NCBI RefSeq assembly: GCF_902167145.1
Contig: NC_050096.1
Location: 266,436,622-266,500,621 of the forward strand
Origin: Zea mays
Taxonomy: Eukaryota > Streptophyta > Magnoliopsida > Poales > Poaceae
Length of the DNA stretch: 64,000 nt
Direction of reading: 5' to 3'
Shown: positions 59,401-64,000 of the stretch, piece by piece
How the letters are laid out: each line of letters starts with the position of its first letter
How positions within the stretch are numbered: position 1 is the first letter of the stretch
The notes under the pieces: model-generated
What the model was told of the DNA's origin: nothing
Database searches by the model: none
Seen by the model: the letters and a program-made list of their open reading frames with translations, nothing else
Translations under genes and position numbers: made by a program

Positions 59401-59777
59401 AAATGGATAATGTTGTTGACAAGGTAACCTGAATTCATGCGGGTGCTGAGAATGATGCAACTTGCATCTGGAATCTCTATTCATGAATTTTAGAATTAGT
59501 GGACAACCACATGCTACAAGCTATTTGTTGTTATGGACACATCCGTGAATCAGTACTCTAATATGAGGCTCATGTCGACAGGCATACAGCTGTGAACACA
59601 GTCAGAGCTGATGCAACAGTGACAGCTGAGCAGGTTCAGTGTTCTGTACCTTATTTTGACTTTTTTATTGGTTGTTTCTATTGGTTTATTAACATTTCTT
59701 GGTTACTTACATCCTTACTGCAGGTTGATACATTTGATGAAGAACTTAAGAAGCTGGTTGGAATGGGCTTTGAAAAG
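41404..59777 (+). CDS. RBL15: Rhomboid-like protein 15 (UBA-containing), last exon outside the window
   Basis: The coding exons are 41404-41427, 41949-42114, 48780-49083, 50625-50657, 50770-50861, 50957-51030, 51138-51232, 51303-51375, 52359-52501, 59582-59633 and 59724-59777. All have GT-AG borders and matching phases, giving 370 codons. The start gives MRPNIITE, as in Arabidopsis RBL15. Rhomboid motifs: [10 protein letters not shown] (residues 74-83), GFSG with catalytic Ser145, and GHLCG with His197, in a six-helix fold; so it should be an intramembrane serine protease. The tail is polar, with FPGRARTLG, and ends in [15 protein letters not shown], the first half of a UBA (ubiquitin-binding) domain. 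The remaining UBA exon must lie beyond 64000. No stop or frameshift is seen. Introns 2 and 9 have expanded to 6.7 and 7.1 kb by insertions. Confidence 0.93.
42336..42833 (-). repeat. 3' LTR of the intronic gypsy element
   Basis: 498 bp, TGTCAAGGGCG to CTGTACATGACA on the plus strand. It differs from its partner at 48053-48536 at many positions and by several small indels, so the insertion is clearly older than the one at 25141. Confidence 0.9.
42845..43308 (-). pseudogene. pol: Gypsy integrase C-terminal end
   Basis: The minus strand has [11 protein letters not shown] followed by [16 protein letters not shown] and VRLALPP, the C-terminal DNA-binding part of a gypsy integrase. Frameshifts then scramble a chromodomain-like tail (FGPPP-, DVESF-type segments in other frames). 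The integrase core is missing. At about 43308 it joins the RT connection directly. Confidence 0.75.
43309..45400 (-). pseudogene. pol: Gypsy reverse transcriptase (split by a DNA transposon)
   Basis: The coding sequence lies on both sides of the insertion at 44057-45112. It begins with the [11 protein letters not shown] and VRPYRCP segment (45300-45113) and continues with [32 protein letters not shown] and [13 protein letters not shown] (44056-43775). Stops and a frameshift follow. The catalytic box reads FFDYILIY in place of the usual YxDD, so one aspartate is lost. The distal end, [13 protein letters not shown], is fused to integrase. The enzyme is inactive. Confidence 0.82.
44057..45112. 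mobile_element. DNA transposon with GATAC-rich ends
   Basis: It interrupts the RT frame, and the target GCTGGGCACC occurs on both sides (44047-44056, 45113-45122), implying an 8- to 10-bp duplication. Both ends contain runs of GGATACG or CGTATCC in inverted order. The middle has degenerate GGCCACAAACC/GGCGGCGAC repeats. No transposase is evident; a Ser/Ala-rich minus-strand stretch near 44200-44270 might be a hAT transposase start. Superfamily is unresolved (hAT or Mutator-like). Confidence 0.65.
45334..45755 (-). pseudogene. pol: Gypsy gag-pol junction and protease
   Basis: The minus strand encodes a retropepsin-like region ending with [16 protein letters not shown], the usual GxxWL end of plant gypsy proteases, preceded by a hydrophobic [14 protein letters not shown] segment. 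The active-site DSG is not clear because the frame changes upstream. The block ends at about 45750, where another insertion begins. Confidence 0.6.
45750..46078. mobile_element. hAT-like insertion with CGATTAGTCG repeats (right end unresolved)
   Basis: From about 45748 the sequence changes to TTTCAAGTTGCCTGGTCG followed by repeated GACTAGTCGCGATTAGG-type units, much like the element at 49623-50188. I cannot place its right terminus or TSD, so its extent is a guess. No gene is present. Confidence 0.4.
46087..47176. mobile_element. hAT-like non-autonomous element, 1090 bp
   Basis: The 8-bp TSD GAGAGTGG stands at 46079-46086 and 47177-47184. The inverted ends are TAGGGATGAAAACAGGACG and (minus strand) TAGAGGTGAAAACGGGACG. 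Subterminal GGATACGGGTACC-like units repeat at both ends. A Stowaway MITE has inserted inside it. It has no transposase. Confidence 0.88.
46685..46845. mobile_element. Stowaway (Tc1/mariner-type) MITE, 161 bp
   Basis: The ends CTCCCTCCGTTCC and GGCGGAGGGAG are inverted, and the TSD is TA. It is nested in the hAT-like element. No coding capacity. Confidence 0.9.
47200..48035 (-). pseudogene. gag: Gypsy gag
   Basis: From an ATG at 48023 the minus strand encodes a gag N-terminus: an Ala/Thr/Leu-rich coiled stretch ([17 protein letters not shown]), then [18 protein letters not shown]. It continues in other frames with [16 protein letters not shown] and [12 protein letters not shown], the retrotransposon gag core, and [12 protein letters not shown]. 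At least two frameshifts break it. The zinc-knuckle part is displaced by the inserted hAT-type elements. It would have formed the capsid. Confidence 0.78.
48053..48536 (-). repeat. 5' LTR of the intronic gypsy element
   Basis: 484 bp, TGTCAAGGGCG to CCGTACATGACA on the plus strand, flanked on the right by the TSD GATAT. The primer-binding site lies three bases to its left on the minus strand. Confidence 0.9.
49623..50188. mobile_element. hAT-like MITE with CGACTAATCG repeats, 566 bp, in RBL15 intron 3
   Basis: The 8-bp TSD ATGACTAC flanks it (49615-49622, 50189-50196). The ends are CTATGTTTTC and, inverted, CTGTGTTTTC. Both subterminal regions consist of CGACTAATCG/CGATTAGTCG units around an AT-rich core with TATAGTATATA repeats. 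No gene. Confidence 0.86.
50285..50420 (+). mobile_element. tRNA-derived SINE, 136 bp
   Basis: The 17-bp TSD TTTCTAACCTGTATGCC lies on both sides (50268-50284, 50421-50437). The body holds a pol III B-box-like GGGTTCGAGTC, and the 3' end is T-rich. It sits in RBL15 intron 3 just after the hAT-like MITE. Confidence 0.8.
52670..52940 (-). mobile_element. SINE, minus strand, A-box lost
   Basis: The 13-bp TSD TGTTTTCTTCTAT flanks it (52657-52669, 52941-52953). Read on the minus strand, it starts GCGAAAGG, has a B-box-like GAGTTTGATTCCC, and ends in a T/A-rich tail. The same start as the SINE at 53200 suggests one family. The segment that would hold the A-box is missing. Confidence 0.7.
53200..53490 (+). 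mobile_element. tRNA-derived SINE, 291 bp
   Basis: The TSD is AATGACTCT(G/A)ATC (53187-53199, 53491-53503). The body begins GCGAAAGGGCTCC, with an A-box-like TGGTTGAGTTGG and a B-box GAGTTCGACTCC 35-40 bp on, and ends GAGTTTTTT. This is a standard plant SINE layout of the Au/ZmSINE kind; the exact family is not determined. It lies in RBL15 intron 9. Confidence 0.85.
53960..54600 (-). pseudogene. pol: Copia RT start with an internal 193-bp duplication
   Basis: The minus strand shows [44 protein letters not shown] and VLSLALSR, the copia RT N-terminal region, spread over two frames. The stretch upstream ([24 protein letters not shown]) occurs twice because of the tandem duplication at 54211-54596. 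The sequence stops before the catalytic aspartates. Confidence 0.8.
54211..54596. repeat. Tandem duplication, 2 x 193 bp
   Basis: The units 54211-54403 and 54404-54596 both start GCCAGTAGGGGCACG and differ at two positions that I can see (CTGCCGTAAGCATCAG compared with CTGCCTTAAGCACCAG). Confidence 0.92.
55467..55624. mobile_element. hAT-type MITE, 158 bp
   Basis: The 8-bp TSD GATAGTAC flanks it (55459-55466, 55625-55632). The inverted ends are TAGGGGTGACAATG and TAGGGGTGGTAATG. No gene. Confidence 0.88.
55744..56400 (+). mobile_element. Solo LTR related to the left-edge gypsy element, 657 bp
   Basis: It starts TGTTGGGGGCCT and ends GACCAACA, is rich in CTTCGGCCGAAG motifs, and has a TATA box CCCCTATAAATAGG at about 56041. 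It interrupts the copia integrase frame right after GRHTR. The expected 5-bp TSD is imperfect (CTCGT compared with CTCAC on the minus strand). Confidence 0.82.
56640..56879 (-). pseudogene. pol: Copia protease region
   Basis: The minus strand reads [47 protein letters not shown] and [15 protein letters not shown], the stretch between the protease active site and GAG-pre-integrase found in plant copia elements. The active-site DSG should lie further upstream and is cut off by the element inserted at 56880. Confidence 0.78.
56880..57596. mobile_element. hAT-like element with TTAGGCG/TAATCGCG repeats, 717 bp
   Basis: The TSD GTAAGGTT flanks it (56872-56879, 57597-57604). The ends CAAGGTTACAATAAGC and (inverted) CAATGTTCAAAAAAGC are similar. 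Subterminal units such as AGCGCCTAGAGAGC and TAATCGTGATTAGGCG repeat. The GC-rich core is open in several frames without known domains. Confidence 0.82.
57605..58900 (-). pseudogene. Copia gag-region remnant
   Basis: A GC-rich stretch with long open frames on both strands. By position it should hold copia gag. I recognise no clear UBN2/gag core or zinc knuckle, so the assignment rests on context only. The minus-strand 134-codon frame at 57768-58172 and the plus-strand frames are probably accidental products of base composition. Confidence 0.4.
59080..59186 (-). repeat. Short 5' LTR of the intron-9 copia element
   Basis: On the minus strand it starts TGTTAGACATGTGTG and runs to GTTTCCAATA, followed by TGGTATGAAGCC as a mutated primer-binding site. 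About 107 bp, the size of very short plant copia LTRs. No second LTR was found. Confidence 0.65.
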
Positions 59778-59931
59778 GTATTTCAAGTTATGTCCGGAAT
59801 GTCAATTCTTTATTGCACTTAGTACATTTTCCATTTATCCTATCATGATGGTATACTGTTTGATCATTTCCTGGCCGTGGTATGCTAGTTGTGGTATGCT
59901 AGAGTTGAAATTCAACATAATCCATAGATCA

Positions 59932-60594
59932 AAGTTCCTGCACGTGGATAGCTTTTTTCCCATTCACCGTCTCAGCGCCGTCATCTGCAGCGTCGTTGGA
60001 GAGGACGTCGTCCACCAGAGAAGAGACGGCAGCTGTTGCTCGTTCACGAGTAGCACGATCCTGAGCCTGGGCCACGCGCTCACGTTCCTCCTATGCAGCA
60101 CGAAGCTCCTCAGCGCGCTGGAGAGACGTGGCAGCAGTGGCGTGGGTGGGGGAAGCGTGGGGCATCCCAAGGTGAAGAACCTCGGTGCAGGAGGTGTCTG
60201 GTGCAGGAGGTGTCTTCGGTCGGCGGCGGGGGAGTGCCAGCCATGGAGCAGCACCGAGCAGATGGGGTGCGCTGATGCGGAAACGGAGAATGGAAAAAGG
60301 AACCTAGGTGTCTGATACCATGTAAGTAAAGGAGATCTGGAGGAATTGTATTATATTGAATGAGAGCCGGTAGTAGTACATATATAGGGGAGAAGGCGGC
60401 GGCGGCTAAAGGAAACCTATCAGGACTATGGAAACCTGCAGATATGTAGGAATCAATCCTATGACTATGGAAACCTGCATCTCTGCAGGATCCGATTCTC
60501 TCCCCTATAATCTCTCTTTCCTAATACATTCCAAAGGCTGGCTGGCTGACATGCCAGGCACAAGCCAATACAATCACATCAGATTTATCTAACA
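59932..60594 (-). mobile_element. 5' end of another minus-strand LTR element in intron 11
   Basis: An LTR at 60321-60594 (minus strand TGTTAGATAAATC to CTTTACTTACA) is followed by TGGTATCAGACACC (60307-60320), a clear primer-binding site, and about 370 bp of internal sequence with a Met-Ala-Gly-Thr-Pro-Pro start typical of a gag beginning. The rest is missing. It inserted into the integrase of the gypsy element on its right. Confidence 0.75.
60321..60594 (-). repeat. 5' LTR, 274 bp
   Basis: The inverted ends are TGTTAGATAAA and TTTACTTACA. A TATA-like ATATATAGG is present at about 60381 (plus-strand numbering). The bases following on the right (CCAAC) would be one TSD copy. Confidence 0.75.
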
Positions 60595-61265
60595 CCAACT
60601 ACCTTTCCACGATAGAACACATGGCCTCAACATGTCCTTAAGGGTCTAGATTGTACGCTCAGATTGCCCATTTGTCTGAGGATGAAAAGCAGAATTGAGT
60701 CTCACATCAGTTCCCATAGCACTATGCATACTCTCCTAGAACTTAGAATTAAATTTGGCATCTCTGTCAAAAATGATGGTACGAGGCACTCCATGCAATC
60801 TCACAATCTCCCACATGTGAATTGGAACCAAATCACTCACTGGGTTTATATAACGATACAAAATAAAATGTGGTCTTACTCAAACGGTCTATAATAACCC
60901 AGATATCATCCATCCCTTTCAGATTATGTGGCAATCCAATCACAAAAACCATGATAATATCATCCCAAGGCCATAATGAAACATTTAGTGATTGCAATTT
61001 TTCTGTTGTACACTTATGATCAATCTTGACCTGTTGGCATACTCCACAAGAGGGCCCCTCCACAAGAAGCTACATATTTTGCCACATCTATTTTTATACT
61101 CTACAAGAAGCAAATGTAGTGTACCTTGTATCGTGGATGTTATCGGAGTATGTCTTTCTTGACTTGAGCCTTTTGTGGTACACAAAGACGACCATGAAAC
61201 TGAATAGCTCTAACATCGTCCAAAGCGAAATCACCCACCTTTCCTTCAACAATAAGTTTCTTCAC
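60595..61265 (-). pseudogene. pol: Gypsy integrase fragment
   Basis: The minus strand has CGVCQQVKIDHK (zinc-binding end), LQSLNVSLWPWDDI, FVIGLPHN and VIIDRLSKTTFYFV with catalytic Asp. After broken sequence come HPQTNGQSERTI, LKDMLRPCVL and a cut at the left boundary. Frame changes and stops are present. The residual order matches a gypsy integrase. Confidence 0.82.
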
Positions 61266-61267
61266 CC

Positions 61268-61740
61268 TTATAACAACCGATCATGATGTTGTGCCTCCAA
61301 AACCCTCTTAGGTATAGTAGATTTCAGAATTACTCTCATCTCTGTCTCAGTTACTCTAAGATAACAATAAGAAATATCTATCTGCTCAAACCTCTCAATC
61401 AGATAATTCAACATGAGTGGGATGGACTTGCGACTCAATACATTGGCCACTACGTGTACTTTGCCAGGAGTATAGTGAATAGTAAGATCATAATCCTTTA
61501 TCAACTCAAGTCATTGTCTCTGCCTCAAATTTTAAGTCCTTTTGGGTGAAAATGTACTTTAGACTTTTATAATTTGTGTAAATATCACAAGACTTGCCAT
61601 ATAGATAATGCCTCCATATCTTTAATGCAAAGACAACTGCAACAAGCTCTAGATCATGCATCGGATAATTCTCCTCATGCTTCCTAAACTGTGTTGACAC
61701 ATAGGAAATCACCTTTCCATCCTACATAAGAACACCCAAG
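61268..61740 (-). pseudogene. pol: Gypsy RNase H
   Basis: The minus strand reads [40 protein letters not shown] in one frame (61712-61506), then the next part, IKDYDLTIHYTPGKVHVVANVLSRK, in another (61504-61268). These are the conserved RNase H segments of plant gypsy elements (E/LEL and the DALSR-like end, here NVLSR). The DAS start is on the far side of the insertion at 61741-63173. Confidence 0.85.
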
Positions 61741-63173
61741 TGAAAGTAGCAGGCCGTTTCAACAAACTGGGATGAACCGGTGCAGACTTGTTCAACCGCT
61801 ATTAGGATGGTTGAACCGTCCTGAACCGGTTCAACCGTTCAACTTTTAAACGAGGTATAAAACTAAATTGATCTCTAGAATCACTAAATAAACTTCACGT
61901 ATGTGGTGTCCTTGGTGTTTCTTAGGGTTGTATGAAGTAGATCTGAGAGGGAAACTTCTCAAATCCTATACACCACAAATATTTGGGCAGATCTTTGCAC
62001 GAGATGGTGAGAATATGAAGAACAAACAATAGATACAAAAGTCAAGCACACGATGACACACGAGATTTACTCCAAGGCTCGGTCACACCACTTAGGTGCC
62101 CTACTTTCTCAAAGAGGAGCCCACAAAGAGCCGTATCTTTTTCAATCCTAATCCTCACTTCACCGACCACAATGTTCTAGGTGAAGTCACTTGAGTTGCT
62201 CAAAGAGTGGGTAATACAAACTTCTTGAGGTCTTCCACAAGATTGGAGACTCTCAAGTGACGCCTAGCCGTCTAGGAGCTCGAAGCTCCAAGAGTAATGA
62301 ATCCACAAAATATTGATGTTACCCCAAAGCTCAAAGCAAGATAGATTTAGGAGAATCAGACAGAGAAGCTCCACGACCCATAGATCTTAACCTCACACCG
62401 AGATTCGCTCAAGATTTGAAGTGAATGGGTCTCAAGGTGGGAGAGAGATCAGGGAGGAGTAAATGATCTTGGGTGTGTTTGTCTTAGGTTAGGTTTGAAA
62501 TAAATTCGTGCTATCTGTGGTTGGAGAGAGGAATGAGTGAGTATATATATGTGTGGTGTCTAGATCTAGCCGTTTGAGAGGGTCTGCGAGATATGCGGTT
62601 GAACTACATAAAGGACCGGTCCAACCGCTTCTCAGTAGATAGAAAAGCGGTTGAGCTGAGCGGTTGAATCGCCCACTTCAACCATTGTAGGACCGGTTGA
62701 AGCACACCCAGGGCAGGTTCAACCGTCCTTCACCGGAGTGGTTCTCGGGGCAGGACCCGTTGAACCGCCCTCCATCAGAGAAGACCTCGGTTGAAGTTTG
62801 CTTTGAACAGGTTGAACTGCATACTTCACCTATAGTTGAGCAGAGACAAAATGTGATGTTTTGAAGCAAGTATTTTGAGCTTTAGTGCAAGTACCAATAC
62901 TCATTTGTGGATCCCTCTTGATAGTATGACGATTCCTAAAACCCAATGACACAAAAATTAAAGCATGGTCATTTAGAATCTAGAGTGTTGGGTCAAATCC
63001 TCTGTAGAACTGTGTGATTCCACACAGAGATTTGCTTCTATTTGTCGTTCGACTTGATTCAAAGCATTCCTAGTGTAGCAAACTGAACACATACTTCAAG
63101 TAAACTTGTTAGAACTTTTAATTTGTTTTGTCATTCAATTACCGAAACCCTCAATAGGTTGATTGCACTTACC
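61741..63173. mobile_element. Unclassified 1.4-kb insertion with CGGTTGAACC repeats
   Basis: It splits the RNase H coding sequence and is flanked by CCAAG on both sides (61736-61740, 63174-63178). Its ends are TGAAAGTAGCAGG and, inverted, GGTAAGTGCAATC, which do not fit the TG...CA rule. Two regions (61750-61850, 62590-62830) are rich in CCGGTTCAACCG-like units. The middle resembles plant copia LTR sequence (poly-purine runs, ATATATATG near 62545). Best guess: a solo LTR. No gene. Confidence 0.55.
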
Positions 63174-64000
63174 CCAAGACCTACTTGGGAGGGATCAGAA
63201 TATACATTAAAGCGCTTACCCACCTCTAGAAGGGTACGGACTGGACCAAACATCAATATCTCCTTCAATTTTTAAAGGCTTCGCTCACACTTTATTCGTC
63301 CGTTTGAACTTTCACATTATTGTGGGTGAGCTTAGACAAGGTATTAGCAATAATAGAAAAAATCTTCACAAATCTCCGATAATACCTAGCCATGCCCAGG
63401 AAGCTTCTCACCTCTTTGACATTAGATGACCTTTGCCACTCCATTACCGTGGAAGCCTTGTTTAGATCCACAGAGGTGCCCTCATTGATAACATGGCCTA
63501 AAAAACCAACTCGTAAAAGACAAAACTCACACCTTTTCAATTTAGCATAAAACATGCTATCACACAATGTTTGGAGTACCATCCCAAAATTTTGCTCATG
63601 CTCTTCCTTAGTGTTTGAGAAAATCAACATGTCATCAATGAATACCACCACAAATTGGCCCAAATTATAAAACATTTTTTTCATGGTTTTCATGAAATAG
63701 GGAGGTGCATTAATCAACCTGAACAACATAACTCTAAAGTCACAATGCTCATACATCATTGCAAATACAGTCATTTCAATATCCTCTTCCGGTCTTCCCT
63801 CACTGGGATTTGGTTATAACAACCTTGGAGGTCGATCTTTGAAATCACTTTAGCACCCTTGAGACAGTCAAATAACTCATCAATGTGAGACAATGGATAT
63901 TTATTCTTGATAGCCGCTGCGTTCAACCCAGACACATTGCGTATATAAACTTCGTGGACAAATGATCATTCAATTGTTTCCTCAACTCTTCTTAAAAGAG
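63174..64000 (-). pseudogene. pol: Gypsy reverse transcriptase, C-terminal part
   Basis: On the minus strand, FRVMLFRLINAPPYFMKTM, FVVVFIDDMLIFSNT (catalytic FIDD box), FCLLRVGFLGHVI and VRSFLGMARYYRRFVKIFS are visible within 63774-63292, in the normal order of a plant gypsy RT. Downstream the frame breaks before the RNase H start (VYSDPSQVGLG in another frame, next to the insertion). The sequence to the right of 63774 continues the RT with at least one frameshift and runs off the window. Confidence 0.87.

Larger units (their letters stand above)
60595..64000 (-). mobile_element. Ty3/gypsy element, minus strand, in RBL15 intron 11 (runs off the window)
   Basis: From right to left it holds RT, RNase H and integrase, interrupted by an insertion at 61741-63173 and cut on the left by the LTR element at 60594. 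Stops and frameshifts are frequent, so this is an old copy. The 5' LTR, gag and protease must lie beyond 64000. It is antisense to RBL15. Confidence 0.85.

Noticed and set aside
59656..60315. 219-codon plus-strand frame overlapping RBL15 exon 11
   Set aside because: It runs in a different frame through intron sequence and into the antisense LTR element; the UBA-coding frame ends at the GT at 59778.

Overview
The window is nuclear DNA of a grass, most probably Zea. There is no operon-type gene packing. LTR retrotransposons are nested inside one another with intact 5-bp target-site duplications (TSDs), two Ty1/copia copies are of the maize Ji/Opie type, and Helitrons carry captured gene fragments. 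The one clear resident gene is a split plant gene.

Positions 1-14295 are a stack of LTR elements. From the left they are: the 3' part of a Ty3/gypsy element with a spliced antisense gene (Grande-like layout); a plus-strand Ji/Opie copia copy split by a 4.0-kb solo LTR; and a minus-strand Ji/Opie copy into whose reverse transcriptase the plus-strand copy inserted. Positions 14296 to about 21200 hold a PIF/Harbinger-like DNA transposon, itself split by another 4.0-kb solo LTR. Its transposase is fused by deletion to the Myb/SANT-like partner ORF. A 1.2-kb Helitron (22215-23418) carries fragments of an L-gulonolactone-oxidase-like gene and a HEAT-repeat (TORTIFOLIA1-like) gene. A PIF/Tourist MITE follows at 23840-24181.

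Positions 24.7-40 kb look like a second Helitron-type block, with its 5' terminus at 39984 on the minus strand. It holds broken exons of several genes on the minus strand. A young, non-autonomous LTR retrotransposon (25141-36856, two 4.1-kb LTRs about 0.5% different, TSD CCCAA) inserted into it. That element encodes only gag-type zinc knuckles and a degenerate protease.

Positions 41404-64000 hold the resident gene, a plus-strand orthologue of Arabidopsis RBL15, a rhomboid-like membrane protein with a C-terminal UBA domain. Eleven coding exons (370 codons) can be placed with consistent phases and GT-AG borders. The last exon lies beyond the right edge. Its introns have grown to 6-7 kb by insertion of antisense gypsy and copia elements, hAT-type elements, a Stowaway MITE and three SINEs.

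Functionally, only RBL15 is a plausible working gene. Almost everything else is transposon sequence, mostly broken by stops, frameshifts, deletions or later insertions. The most noteworthy signals are the spliced antisense gene in the left-edge retrotransposon, a triplet of adjacent palindromes kept in the LTRs of three different large-LTR families although its sequence has changed, and the chimeric Helitron cargo.
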